A stretch of DNA of 64,000 bases, from positions 62,001 through 126,000 of the forward strand of contig JAVJST010000011.1 of assembly GCA_040219295.1 (NCBI GenBank), in the 5' to 3' direction. A model generated the notes under the pieces. It ran no database searches. It was not told the origin of the DNA and was given only the letters and a program-made list of their open reading frames with translations. The position numbers and the translations under genes were made by a program. This stretch comes from JAVJST01 sp040219295 (GTDB lineage: Bacteria; Pseudomonadota; Alphaproteobacteria; Rhodospirillales; Casp-alpha2). Shown here piece by piece: positions 43,243 to 52,456 of the stretch; position 1 is the first letter of the stretch; every line of letters starts with the position of its first letter.

Positions 43243-44196
43243 TCAGGTCGTCGGCGGAAAGATGACGAAGAAGATCGACAGGCTGACGATCGCCAGCACA
43301 GTGGTGAGCAGCGTCGCGCTCGATGTCCGCGCCGTATAAACGCCGTACTGGCTGGCCAGCACGAAACTGCCCGCGCCGATGGGCAGCGCCGACATCAGGA
43401 TGCAGGTCGCCGCCCACAGCGGATCCATCGGGAACAGGGTGACGATCAGCGCCCACGCGACCAGCGGATTGATCACCAGCTTCAGCACGGTCATCCAGGC
43501 GACCTCGCCGAAACCTTCCGCGATCGGCTTGCCGACGAGGAACAGGCCGATGGCGAACAGCGCGCACGGTCCCGCCGCCGGCCCCATGATGCCGAGGAAG
43601 GTGTCAACCGGCTCCCACAGCCCGAGCCCGAGCGCCGACCAGGCGATGCCGACGAACGGCGCCATGATGATCGGACTCTTGAGGATCGCCTTCACGAACC
43701 GGGCGACGGCGGCAAAGCCGCTGCCCCGGTTCATGGCGATCTCGATGATCACCACGCCGCCGCCGATGACGAACGCAGTGTTAACGACCACCGTGATCAT
43801 CGTCGGGATGAACGAGGCCTCGCCATAAGCGATCGCCGCCAGCGGAATCCCCATGTAGCCGGTGTTGCCGTAAATGCCGTTCAGACCGAACAGCCCGGCG
43901 CGGGCCAGGGGGTAATCGCCGACGGCCTTCTTGAACACCAGCGGATAAAGCGCCATCGCCGCGCCCCAGACGAGGACCTGGGCGCCGACGTAGGCGCCGA
44001 GGAACGGGCCGTTGAAGATATCGCCGACCGGCGCACGCGCCATGGCGTGGAACAGCAACGCCGGCAGCGCGACCCAGTAGACGAAGGCGTTGAGCGCCTC
44101 GGAACTGCCCTGGCCGAGTACGCGGAGGCGGCCGCACAGATAGCCGGCGGCGATGATCCCGAAGACGGGCAGGACGACGTTAAGGATGGGGGTCAT
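43243..44196 (-). CDS. AEC-family (auxin efflux carrier-like) transporter
   Basis: 317 residues with about ten membrane helices in two five-helix repeats. The family's NxxYxGxP element appears as NGIYGNTGYMGIPLA near residues 103-117 in the first repeat, and GKPIAEGFGEVAW with PLVAWALIV in the second. Bacterial members export malate, malonate or other organic anions. The substrate is unknown. It is divergent from the beta-hydroxyacid dehydrogenase gene. Confidence 0.9.
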   Translation of the reverse strand: MTPILNVVLPVFGIIAAGYLCGRLRVLGQGSSEALNAFVYWVALPALLFHAMARAPVGDIFNGPFLGAYVGAQVLVWGAAMALYPLVFKKAVGDYPLARAGLFGLNGIYGNTGYMGIPLAAIAYGEASFIPTMITVVVNTAFVIGGGVVIIEIAMNRGSGFAAVARFVKAILKSPIIMAPFVGIAWSALGLGLWEPVDTFLGIMGPAAGPCALFAIGLFLVGKPIAEGFGEVAWMTVLKLVINPLVAWALIVTLFPMDPLWAATCILMSALPIGAGSFVLASQYGVYTARTSSATLLTTVLAIVSLSIFFVIFPPTT

Positions 44197-44284
44197 GCGA
44201 AAACTCTCTTCGGCCGGGCGGAAAGACTACGGGCTGGCACGCCGTCATGCACGGGCTATTGTGTCGGCCACGGAGGAGATACTG

Positions 44285-45187
44285 ATGATCGATCAACGCC
44301 TCGCCGATACCCCTATCGCCTTCATCGGCCTCGGCCTCATGGGCAAGCCGATGGCGCGCAACCTGCACGACGCGGGCGCCGCGGTCACCGTCGCCAGCCG
44401 CTCACCGGGGCCGGTCGAGGAGTTCGCGGCGCTCGGCCTGTCGACTGCCGGCACGCCAGCGGAAGCGGCGATGATTACCGGCGCCGGCATCGTCATCCTG
44501 ATGCTGCCCGACACGCCGACTGTCGAGACCGTGATCGCCGGCGAAGGCGGCGTGCTCGCCGGACTGTCGCCTGGCACGCTGGTCATCGACATGGGCACTA
44601 CCGATGCGCTGGTCACCCGCGAGCTTGCCGACAAGGTCGGGGCCGCCGGGGGCGCTTACATCGACGCACCGGTGTCGGGCGGCCAGATCGGCGCCGAGAC
44701 GGGCGAACTGGTCATCATGGCGGGGGGCTCGGAAGCCGACATCGCGCGCGCCATGCCGTTCTTCAACGTGCTCGGCAAACAGACGACGCGGGTCGGCGAT
44801 GTCGGCGCGGGCCAGGTCGCCAAGGCCTGCAACCAGATCATCGTCGGGCTCAACATCGGCGCGGTCGCCGAGGCGCTGGCGTTGGCCGAGGCCGCCGGGG
44901 TCGACCCGGCGAAGGTGCGCCAGGCGCTGAAGGGCGGGTTCGCCGACAGCCGCATTCTCGAGGTGCACGGCCAGCGCATGATCGACCGCACGTTCCAGCC
45001 CGGCGGCAAGGTCACGACCCAGCGCAAGGACCTCGACCAGGGCCTCGCGCTCGGCAAGGCGTTCGGCCTCGACCTGCCAGCGACGGCGCTGTGCCGTGAC
45101 CTCTACGACAGGTTGATCGAGGCCGGCGACGGCGGGCTCGACCATTCGGGCCTGATCAAGGCAATCGACCCGGACTGGGGAGGCTAG
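44285..45187 (+). CDS. Beta-hydroxyacid dehydrogenase (2-hydroxy-3-oxopropionate/3-hydroxyisobutyrate type)
   Basis: 300 residues from the ATG at 44285, with GGAGGAG upstream. The NAD(P) motif is FIGLGLMGKPMARNL (13-27). The substrate motif DAPVSGGQIGAETGEL lies near 129-144 and the catalytic lysine in GQVAKACNQII near 180. It reduces tartronate semialdehyde or oxidises 3-hydroxyisobutyrate or a similar acid. Strong GhrA-, GarR- and MmsB-like features do not allow a single choice. It overlaps the phosphoesterase gene by 4 bases on the opposite strand. Confidence 0.9.
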   Translation: MIDQRLADTPIAFIGLGLMGKPMARNLHDAGAAVTVASRSPGPVEEFAALGLSTAGTPAEAAMITGAGIVILMLPDTPTVETVIAGEGGVLAGLSPGTLVIDMGTTDALVTRELADKVGAAGGAYIDAPVSGGQIGAETGELVIMAGGSEADIARAMPFFNVLGKQTTRVGDVGAGQVAKACNQIIVGLNIGAVAEALALAEAAGVDPAKVRQALKGGFADSRILEVHGQRMIDRTFQPGGKVTTQRKDLDQGLALGKAFGLDLPATALCRDLYDRLIEAGDGGLDHSGLIKAIDPDWGG

Positions 45188-46353
45188 ACTGCCGCGCGCA
45201 GCACGATGCGGGTGATCTCCGACGGCGCGCCGAAGCGCTTGGGCGGACCCCAGTACCCCGTGCCCCGGCTGGTATAGACCCACAGCCTGCCGAGCCGGTG
45301 CAGGCCCGCGGTGAACGGCTGCTGCATGCGCACGAAATGGTTCCAAGGCCAGAACTGACCGCCGTGGGTGTGGCCGGAAAGCTGCAGGTCGAAGCCGGCC
45401 TCGTGGGCGGCGGGGGCTGAGCGCGGCTGATGCGCCAGCAACACCTTGGGCGCGTCGTCGGGGCTGCCCGAGAGCGCCGCGACCGGATCGCTGGTATGTG
45501 ACGGGTCGACCGCCGAGGCCTTGAAGTCGTTGACCCCGGCGAGCACCAGCCGGGCGCCGTCGTGTTCGATGACCACGTGTTCGTTGAGCAGCGGCCGCAA
45601 ACCCATGTCACGAAACGCGGCGATCCATTCGTCGGCGCCCGAGTAGTACTCGTGATTGCCGGTGACGACGAAGGCGCCGTGGCGCGCCTTCAGTTCGCCG
45701 AGCGGCGCGACATCATGGAGCAGACGGCGGACCTTGCCGTCGACCACGTCTCCGGTGATCGCGACAATGTCGGCGCCGATTTCGTTGACCTTGGCGACGA
45801 CGCGGCGGATGTAGCCGTTCTTGATCGTCGGGCCGATGTGCAGGTCGGTGATCTGGGCGATCGTCAGGCCGTCGAGGGCCGCCGGCAAATCGTCGAGCTG
45901 CACATCGACGCTTACGACCCTGGCCGTGCGCCGCGCGTTGAGGAACCCGACCATCGAGATCAGCACGCTGACGACGATGACTGCGAGGGCGCTACTGGCC
46001 GCCCAGGCGGGATCGTCGACAAACACAAGCGTGATCTGGCGCAGCGCGGTGAGAACCAGGATCGTCGAGAACCAGCCGAGCGCGATGCCGCCGGCCCACA
46101 CCATGGTGTCGATGACCCGTGCGCGGCGGAAGAAGGCGTGCGCCAGCGTGCCGAACGGGATGAGCAGCGCCGAGGTGCCGATCAGAAGACCGCCTGCGGT
46201 TTGGAACGCTTCGCCGAACGGCAGGTCCGGCAACAGCTGCCAGCCGACATAAACGTGCAGCAGACCACCGACCAGCAGCACCTTGCGGGCAAATCGCCGG
46301 ACGCGGGGCCGGCGATCCGGTGCAATCGGGGAATCGTCGTCTTCGGTTGTCAT
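45184..46353 (-). CDS. Membrane-anchored metallophosphoesterase
   Basis: 389 residues from the ATG at 46353. The first 135 residues hold four hydrophobic segments; then the calcineurin-like dimetal site follows: QITDLHIG, GDVVDG, VTGNHEYYSGA and SGHTHGGQFWP. Its similarity is to the YkuE/YaeI-type phosphodiesterases linked to lipid or UDP-sugar metabolism; the fused membrane domain fits a membrane-facing substrate. It is divergent from the isochorismatase gene. Confidence 0.89.
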   Translation of the reverse strand: MTTEDDDSPIAPDRRPRVRRFARKVLLVGGLLHVYVGWQLLPDLPFGEAFQTAGGLLIGTSALLIPFGTLAHAFFRRARVIDTMVWAGGIALGWFSTILVLTALRQITLVFVDDPAWAASSALAVIVVSVLISMVGFLNARRTARVVSVDVQLDDLPAALDGLTIAQITDLHIGPTIKNGYIRRVVAKVNEIGADIVAITGDVVDGKVRRLLHDVAPLGELKARHGAFVVTGNHEYYSGADEWIAAFRDMGLRPLLNEHVVIEHDGARLVLAGVNDFKASAVDPSHTSDPVAALSGSPDDAPKVLLAHQPRSAPAAHEAGFDLQLSGHTHGGQFWPWNHFVRMQQPFTAGLHRLGRLWVYTSRGTGYWGPPKRFGAPSEITRIVLRAAV

Positions 46354-46432
46354 GGGCAAAAACCGCCGCAGGGAACGAGGCTTCGCGCATATGGGCCTGA
46401 CGGCCAACGATTGGAAGTCCCATGGTGCGAAA

Positions 46433-46462
46433 TTGTTAACGGCCGGGCAATTGTGGTATACT
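46433..46462 (+). promoter_or_regulatory. Predicted sigma-70-type promoter of the isochorismatase gene
   Basis: TTGTTA (46433-46438), an 18-base spacer and TATACT (46457-46462) lie 27 bases before the ATG, in an AT-rich patch. Both boxes are near consensus; this is the best vegetative promoter match I noticed in the window. Confidence 0.6.
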
Positions 46463-46488
46463 TAATACCTGAACTGTGAGGAGACGCC

Positions 46489-47031
46489 ATGCTGATCCAC
46501 CCCGAACATTCGTGCCTGATCGTCATCGACATGCAGGATCGACTCGTGCCCGCCATGCAGGCGCCGGCGCGCACCATCCGTAACGCCGGCATCCTGATCC
46601 GCGCCGCCGACCGGCTCGGCGTGCCGATCCTGATGACCGAGCAGTACCCCAAGGGCCTCGGCCCGACGGTCAAGGAGCTCAAAGGGCTCAGCGACAAGGC
46701 GCAGACGATCCCGAAGATCCATTTCTCGTGCATGCAGGAACCGGCGTTCGCCGATGCCTTTCGGGCGCTCGACCGCCGCCAGGCCGTCATCTGCGGCATG
46801 GAGGCGCACATCTGCGTGCTGCAGACCGGCGTTCAGCTGATGGACCAGGGTCACGAGATCTTCGTCGTCACCGACGCCACGTCGTCGCGCACCCTGGAAA
46901 GCGAACAGGCCTGCCTCGACCGGCTGCAGGCCTGCGGCGCGGGCATCGTGACGACCGAGATGGTCGTCTTTGAGTGGCTCGGCGCCGCCGGCACCGACGC
47001 CTTCAAAGAACTGCTGCCGCTGATCAAGTAG
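46489..47031 (+). CDS. Isochorismatase-family hydrolase
   Basis: 180 residues, ATG preceded by GAGGAG. The catalytic triad is visible: Asp14 in VIDMQDRL, a Lys around 79 in PKIHFSCM and Cys in GMEAHICVLQT near 108. The cis-peptide-forming GMEAH segment and the downstream DATSSRTLESE match the YcaC/hydrolase branch. Such proteins hydrolyse amides of unknown identity, less often isochorismate. Promoter boxes lie upstream. Confidence 0.88.
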   Translation: MLIHPEHSCLIVIDMQDRLVPAMQAPARTIRNAGILIRAADRLGVPILMTEQYPKGLGPTVKELKGLSDKAQTIPKIHFSCMQEPAFADAFRALDRRQAVICGMEAHICVLQTGVQLMDQGHEIFVVTDATSSRTLESEQACLDRLQACGAGIVTTEMVVFEWLGAAGTDAFKELLPLIK

Positions 47032-47096
47032 ACCAGCCCGGCCACTCCACTAGGCCGAAATCGCCCTCTTTCGCCGCCTGCAACGTGCCTTCGGAA

Positions 47097-47124
47097 CCAA
47101 TTTTTGGAATGGTCCAATTTTGGG
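47097..47124 (+). promoter_or_regulatory. Paired CCAATTTT-type repeats upstream of the amine importer
   Basis: CCAATTTTTGG (47097-47107) and CCAATTTTGGG (47114-47124) are direct repeats with a 17-base period; the middle, TTGGA-ATGG-TCCAA, is also an inverted repeat. They lie 122-149 bases before the ATG in an AT-rich stretch of the 214-base spacer. Likely an operator for the importer operon; the protein is unknown. Confidence 0.45.
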
Positions 47125-47245
47125 TGAATCGGCGATCTCCATTGATTCCGTTTCTGGAACGAGTTTAGCGTTTCAGGTTCACAGGCCGAAAAATCGCGAA
47201 GATCCCGAAATGGCGGCCTGCGTCTGTGCTCAGAGGAGGCGAACA

Positions 47246-48226
47246 ATGACTTCAGTAATTCGTAAGAGCCTTGCCGCGTTGGCATTCGCAAGCACCGTCG
47301 CCGTCGGCGGTGGTGCATTCGCTGCCGACAGCAGCGAACCGATCAAGATCCCCATCAAGAACTGGTCGAGCCAGATCGTCATGGCGCACGTCATCGGCGG
47401 CATGTTCGAAAGCATGGGTAACCGGGTCGAGTACGTCCCGGTCGACAACCAGGCGAGCTTCGAAGCCGCCCGCGTCGGCGACATCACCATCCTGCACGAG
47501 GTCTGGCAGTCGACCATGCAGAACGCCTACTACAATGCCATGGAGAAGGGCGGCCTGATCGATGCCGGCACCCATGCCGCCGAGACCCTTGAGGAGATGG
47601 GCGTGCCGAACTGGGTAATCGAGAAGAACCTGTGCCCGGGGCTGCCGAGTTGGGAGGCGCTCAAGAGCGACGAATGCGCCAAGAACTTCGCGACGCCCGA
47701 TTCCGGCGGCAAGGGCCGCTGGCTCGAAGGGCCGCAAAGCTGGCATGGCGACGTGATTCCGAATCGGGTCAAGGGCCTTGGACTCGACGATAAGTGGGTC
47801 GTGAAGTTCGCCGGCGCGGCAGACGCGCTCTGGACCGAGCTCCAGGCCGCCGAGAAGGAAGGCCGCGGCACGATCATCTTCAACTGGACGCCGAACTTCA
47901 CGGACGCCTCCGGTTTCACGTTCATCGAGTTCCCGCCGTACTTCGACGGCTGCCGGATTGCCGATGGCGGCACTTGGGAGACGACCGGTTGCGGTTCGCC
48001 GAAAGGCTGGCTGAAGAAGGGCGCCTTCTGGCGGTTCCCGAAAACGCACCCGAACGCCTACCGGGCGTTCACGCAGCTCTCGTTTACGACTCCGCAGATC
48101 GGCTCGATGGCGGCGCTCGTGGACGTCGACAAGATGACGCACGAGGATGCGGCGAAGAAGTGGCTCGCGGACAACGAGGAGGTCTGGAAGCCCTGGACGG
48201 TCTCGGTTCTCGGCGAAGGCAACTGA
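47246..48226 (+). CDS. Quaternary-amine/TMAO-type ABC importer, substrate-binding protein (TmoX-like)
   Basis: 326 residues from the ATG at 47246 with AGAGGAGG upstream; signal peptide to about residue 26 (VGGGAFA|AD). OpuAC-type fold. IKNWSSQIVMAHVIGGM, VGDITILHEVWQ, CPGLPSWEAL and FNWTPNF recall TmoX of Ruegeria, in which a Trp cage and a Glu bind TMAO; the Glu of LHEVW is kept. The expected ATPase and permease genes follow. TMAO fits the tmm/tdm genes 32 kb away, but glycine betaine, choline or carnitine remain possible. Confidence 0.85.
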   Translation: MTSVIRKSLAALAFASTVAVGGGAFAADSSEPIKIPIKNWSSQIVMAHVIGGMFESMGNRVEYVPVDNQASFEAARVGDITILHEVWQSTMQNAYYNAMEKGGLIDAGTHAAETLEEMGVPNWVIEKNLCPGLPSWEALKSDECAKNFATPDSGGKGRWLEGPQSWHGDVIPNRVKGLGLDDKWVVKFAGAADALWTELQAAEKEGRGTIIFNWTPNFTDASGFTFIEFPPYFDGCRIADGGTWETTGCGSPKGWLKKGAFWRFPKTHPNAYRAFTQLSFTTPQIGSMAALVDVDKMTHEDAAKKWLADNEEVWKPWTVSVLGEGN

Positions 48227-48272
48227 GCCGCACCGAAACACTGTCCTTTCATGTGAAGGTCATTGACGACGT

Positions 48273-48304
48273 GGTTCCCCCCGAGGCCCGGGGGGAACCT
48301 TTTT
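48273..48304 (+). terminator. Rho-independent hairpin between binding-protein and ATPase genes (attenuator)
   Basis: GGTTCCCCCC pairs perfectly with GGGGGGAACC around a 7-base loop and is followed by TTTTT, a textbook intrinsic terminator, 46 bases after the binding-protein stop. It lies inside an apparent operon, so it should let most transcripts stop after the binding protein and give it excess over the ATPase and permease. Confidence 0.85.
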
Positions 48305-48424
48305 GCGAGCAACGTCGCCGACAGGGTTTTAAGTCTGTCGTTGACCCGAAACCTGCATGCCTCACAATACGTCGGCAGCATCTCAAGACTGCCGCGCCAA
48401 GAAACAGTTGATCGGGGGAATGCC

Positions 48425-49483
48425 ATGTCTTCTCAAGCGGAGACCTCGCGAGAAGAACAAGCCGTTATCCGGTGCGAGTCGGTTTACAAGATATTCGGCA
48501 AGAACGCCGATAGCCTGCTCAGCGGCGCGAGCGGTTTCATCGATGCCGACGCGGCGAAGGCCGCCGGCTGCATCGTCGGTGTCAACAATGCGTCGTTCGA
48601 GGTCCACGGCGGCGAAATCCTGATCATCATGGGCCTGTCCGGGTCCGGTAAATCCACCCTGCTCCGTTGCATCACGCGGCTGAGCGACCCGACAGGCGGA
48701 CGTATCTACATCGAAGGCCAGGACCTCACGGCGATGTCGGGCAAGCAACTCATCGACGTGCGGCGCAGCAAGATGGGCATGGTGTTTCAGAACTTCGGAC
48801 TGCTGCCGCACAAGACGGTCCTCGAAAACATCGCCTTTCCCCTTCAGGTCAAGGGCATGAGCACCAAGCAGAGCGTCGAGCGGGCGCGGGACATGGCCCA
48901 GCTCGTCGGGCTGCAGGGCCGGGAGAACTATTTCCCCCGTGAGCTTTCCGGCGGTCAGCAACAGCGAGTCGGGATCGCGCGTTCGCTGGCGGTGGAGCCC
49001 GACATCTGGTTTCTCGACGAGCCGTTCTCCGCGCTCGATCCGCTGATCCGGCGGGAGATGCAGGACGAGTTCCTGCGGCTTCAGGCGGCGCTTAAGAAAA
49101 CCATCCTGTTCGTGACGCACGACTTCGACGAGGCGCTTCGCCTCGCCGATCGCATCGCCATCATGAAAGAGGGCGTCATCGAACAGCTCGACACGCCGGC
49201 AAACATCGTTCTCAACCCGGCGACCGAGTACGTGCGCAAGTTCACCGAGGACGTGCCAAGAGAAAAGGTACTGCGGATCGGCGACGTGATGGACGCGGTC
49301 AACAGTTCGGAAAGCCTGAGCGACCTCCGGGTTCCCAGGGACGCGATTATCGAGACGGTTGCCGAGGCCATTCTCAGCAACGAGAAGCCGGTCGGCGTCG
49401 TCGACGACGACGACAAGCTCGTCGGCAGCCTGCATGCTTCGCACGTGATCAACGTTCTGTTCGGCGAGAGTGCCGGTCGGTAA
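48425..49483 (+). CDS. Quaternary-amine ABC importer, ATP-binding subunit (TmoW/OpuAA-like)
   Basis: 352 residues from the ATG at 48425. Walker A is GLSGSGKST, signature LSGGQQQRVG, Walker B IWFLDEPFSALDP, and the H-loop TTHDF-like reads FVTHDFDEAL. It resembles the proline/glycine-betaine ATPase family, whose N-terminal extension (IFGKNADSLL then an insertion) is present. The tail after about residue 280 has a CBS-like segment (PVGVVDDDDKLVGSLHASHV) of the kind that senses osmolarity. Follows the attenuator; permease gene 20 bases later. Confidence 0.92.
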   Translation: MSSQAETSREEQAVIRCESVYKIFGKNADSLLSGASGFIDADAAKAAGCIVGVNNASFEVHGGEILIIMGLSGSGKSTLLRCITRLSDPTGGRIYIEGQDLTAMSGKQLIDVRRSKMGMVFQNFGLLPHKTVLENIAFPLQVKGMSTKQSVERARDMAQLVGLQGRENYFPRELSGGQQQRVGIARSLAVEPDIWFLDEPFSALDPLIRREMQDEFLRLQAALKKTILFVTHDFDEALRLADRIAIMKEGVIEQLDTPANIVLNPATEYVRKFTEDVPREKVLRIGDVMDAVNSSESLSDLRVPRDAIIETVAEAILSNEKPVGVVDDDDKLVGSLHASHVINVLFGESAGR

Positions 49484-49503
49484 CCGGGGGTGGTACGGCG
49501 ACC

Positions 49504-51564
49504 ATGACGCACGTGTCGATGTCTTCGAAGTTAGTTCAGTTCGCGATCCTCTTGATCGCCTTCGCGCTGCTGTGTCTCTTCATCGCGCCGTCGGAGACCA
49601 GCTACCTGTGGCGATTTCCGCCGTTGCTGAAGGACATCCCTTTCCTGATCAACGATCTGGTCCGCGGCCTGATGTTCGAGTGGATGCCGATCGAGGTCTA
49701 CGATCCGTTGATCGAGGAGTACGAGCAGAAGCCGTTGTTCCGCGAGATCACCCGCGCGATCTCCGGCGCGTTCCTGTTCATTATCGGCGCCGTCCGCGAG
49801 TTGATCCTCGGCGGCTCCAAGACCATCGTCGCCTTCACCAGCTGGGATTTTATCACGGACAACCCGTGGGCCGAATGGCCGGCGTTGCCGTGGACCGTGG
49901 TCACCGGCTGGGCGATGGTTCTCGGCTACAGGCTACAGGGCTGGAGTCTCGCGTTTCTCGCCGGTGTCGCGACGATCTACGTCGCCGTGTTCGGGCAGTG
50001 GTCGCCATCGATGCAAACGCTCTCCTTCATCATGATCGCTGCGCCGGTCTCGGTGTTCCTCGGCATGGCGCTGGGTATCTGGGCATACAAGAGCAAGGTT
50101 GCCGAGGCGATCCTCAACCCGTTGCTCAACGTTGCCCAGACGATGCCACACTATTCCTACCTGGTGCCGATCATCGTGCTGTTCGGCGTCGGCGACCACG
50201 CCGCCGCCCTGGCGACGATCCTGTTCGCGACACCGTCGATGGTCCGGCTGACGCTGCTCGGGCTCAAGAACGTTCCCGCCGATGTCGTCGATGCCGGAAA
50301 GATGACCGGCTGCACGGATTTCCAGATGCTGTTCCTGGTCCTGATCCCGACCGCGAAACGCGACGTGCTGATCGGCGTCAATCAGGTCGTCATGCAGTGC
50401 CTGGCGATGACCGTCATCGCGTCGTTCATCGGCGCCCAGGGGCTGGGCTCCAATCTGATGATCGCGCTGAACTCGCTGAAGATCGGCACCGGACTGGAGA
50501 TCGGCATCTGCATCGTGCTGATCGCCGTGGTGCTCGACAAGATGTCGCTGGCCTGGGCCAACAAGCAGACCGACTACTTCGCCGACCTGTCGTTCACCGA
50601 GCGCCACCGGCACCTGCTGATCTGCCTGGTGATCCTCGCAGCCGGCATCGCCCTGGCCTACCTTGGCAGCTTCATCTTCGACGAAGACTTCAACTACCTG
50701 TACATCGTTCCGCACAACAAGGGCCTGACCACGGCGCCGTTCTGGCAGGCCGGCGTCGACTGGTTGTGGGACACCTTCTTCTTCATCCTCAAGGGTTTCA
50801 ATGAATGGCTCATCACCGTGATTCTGGTGCCGATGCGCGATGCTTATCTTGCCATGCCGGTGGTGGCGACGTTTGTCCTGGTCATGGGGATCGCTTACAT
50901 TCTCGACGGCGTGCGTTCCGCCCTGATCGTCGGCGGATTTCTGCTGTTCATCGCGTTGTCCGAATACTGGGACCGGGCATTGATCACGGTCTACATGGCG
51001 ACGATCGCCGTGATTGCGTCGACCGTCATCGGTGTCACCCTGGGATCGATCTGCGCGCAGAGTTCGATTGCCAGCAAGGCGATCCTGCTGGTCTGCGACT
51101 TCCTGCAGACGTTCCCGTCGTTCATCTACCTGATCCCGGTGATCATGCTATTCGGCATCACCGACACCTCGGTGATCATCGCGTCGGTGACCTACGCCGT
51201 CGTTCCGGCGACGCGTTTCACCGTCGAGGGACTGCGCAGCGTGCCAGCAGTGCTGCAGGACGCGGGTTCCATGTGCGGCGTCTCGCGGTTGCAGCGGTGG
51301 ATTTCCATCGAGCTGCCGATCGCCTTTCCGCACATCATGCTGGGCGTGAATCAGACGGTCAACTTTGCCCTCATGATGGTGATCATCGGCGCCTTTATCG
51401 GCACCATCGACCTCGGGCAGTTGATCCTAAAAGCGATTTCCGAGCCCCAGGGCACCGGCATCGGCATCACGCTCGGCATCTGCGTTTCGTTTATCGGTCT
51501 CGCGGTCGACCAGATCATCCGCACTTGGGCGAACCGGCGCAAGAAGATGCTCGGGCTGAACTGA
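49504..51564 (+). CDS. Quaternary-amine ABC importer, fused double permease (TmoV-like)
   Basis: 686 residues, about 12-14 membrane helices. Two BPD_transp_1 domains are present: EAA-type loops occur as DAGKMTGCTDFQMLFLVLIP (first half, near 265) and DAGSMCGVSRLQRWISIELP (second half, near 590), each with the G-x-N-Q helix after it. Single-permease relatives (ProW, OpuAB) have one domain and work as homodimers; here both halves are in one chain. Start ATG follows the ATPase gene by 20 bases. Confidence 0.91.
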   Translation: MTHVSMSSKLVQFAILLIAFALLCLFIAPSETSYLWRFPPLLKDIPFLINDLVRGLMFEWMPIEVYDPLIEEYEQKPLFREITRAISGAFLFIIGAVRELILGGSKTIVAFTSWDFITDNPWAEWPALPWTVVTGWAMVLGYRLQGWSLAFLAGVATIYVAVFGQWSPSMQTLSFIMIAAPVSVFLGMALGIWAYKSKVAEAILNPLLNVAQTMPHYSYLVPIIVLFGVGDHAAALATILFATPSMVRLTLLGLKNVPADVVDAGKMTGCTDFQMLFLVLIPTAKRDVLIGVNQVVMQCLAMTVIASFIGAQGLGSNLMIALNSLKIGTGLEIGICIVLIAVVLDKMSLAWANKQTDYFADLSFTERHRHLLICLVILAAGIALAYLGSFIFDEDFNYLYIVPHNKGLTTAPFWQAGVDWLWDTFFFILKGFNEWLITVILVPMRDAYLAMPVVATFVLVMGIAYILDGVRSALIVGGFLLFIALSEYWDRALITVYMATIAVIASTVIGVTLGSICAQSSIASKAILLVCDFLQTFPSFIYLIPVIMLFGITDTSVIIASVTYAVVPATRFTVEGLRSVPAVLQDAGSMCGVSRLQRWISIELPIAFPHIMLGVNQTVNFALMMVIIGAFIGTIDLGQLILKAISEPQGTGIGITLGICVSFIGLAVDQIIRTWANRRKKMLGLN

Positions 51565-51643
51565 GAACTAAGGGCCGAACGCGCCATCACCGGCGTCTAG
51601 GCTACTCGGGCGGTCCGAAGGCCTCCGCCGTCGCGGCGGCCCG

Positions 51644-52456
51644 TCAGCGCGAGGCCGGATTGTCATTGTGCTCTCGCGTCAGGTAGTAGGCGCCCAGAAT
51701 TGGCAGGAAGGTAGCGATCGCGACCACCATTGCGACCACGTTCGTCACAGGGCGCTGACGCGGCCGCACCAACTCCTCCAGCATCCAGATCGGTAGGGTT
51801 TGCTGCTGACCTGCCGTGAACGTCGTGACGATGACCTCGTCGAAGGACAACGCAAAAGCCAACATGCCGCCCGCGAGCAGCGCCGTCGATATGTTGGGCA
51901 GAATCACGTAGCGGAACGTCTGGAAGGAATTGGCGCCGAGATCATACGACGCCTCGATCAGCGACCCGCCCATCCGCCGGAACCGAGCGACCGCGTTGTT
52001 GTAGACGACGACAATGCAGAACGTCGCGTGGCCCATGACAATGGTCCAGAAGGAGAACGGGATATCGCCGACGGCGAACGCGGAACGCAACGCGATGCCG
52101 GTAATGATGCCGGGCAGCGCGATCGGCAGGATAACGAGCAGCGAGATGGTCTCGCGGCCGAAGAATCTGGAACGCGACACGGCGGCGGCGCAGAGCGTGC
52201 CCAGGATCAGCGCCACAACGGTCGAGATCGAGGCGACCTGAAGCGACAGCTTGAGCGCCTCCCAGACATCGGGCCGGTTCCACGTCACGCCGAGCCAATC
52301 CAGCGTGAGGCCGGGCGGCGGCCACTGGTAACTCTTTTCCTCGGTCGTGAAGGCGTAAACGAAGATCAGCAGGATCGGCAGATGCAGGAACAGAAGGCCT
52401 GCAGTCGCCGCGACCTTGAGCGAGAGCGGCGCACGACTTTCCGAGCTAGAGCGCAT
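51644..52456 (-). CDS. Polyamine-type ABC importer permease (PotC-like)
   Basis: 270 residues from the ATG at 52456, with AGGGGG upstream. Six predicted helices; the EAA loop is EASYDLGANSFQTFRYVILP near 180. It overlaps the PotB-like gene by 11 bases and ends the minus-strand importer operon. With the ATPase and binding protein it makes a complete type I importer of the spermidine/putrescine/amine family. Convergent with the permease of the other importer. Confidence 0.9.
   Translation of the reverse strand: MRSSSESRAPLSLKVAATAGLLFLHLPILLIFVYAFTTEEKSYQWPPPGLTLDWLGVTWNRPDVWEALKLSLQVASISTVVALILGTLCAAAVSRSRFFGRETISLLVILPIALPGIITGIALRSAFAVGDIPFSFWTIVMGHATFCIVVVYNNAVARFRRMGGSLIEASYDLGANSFQTFRYVILPNISTALLAGGMLAFALSFDEVIVTTFTAGQQQTLPIWMLEELVRPRQRPVTNVVAMVVAIATFLPILGAYYLTREHNDNPASR

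Noticed and set aside
43150..45099. 649-residue plus-strand frame
   Set aside because: Crosses the AEC transporter on the other strand and reads the dehydrogenase out of frame.
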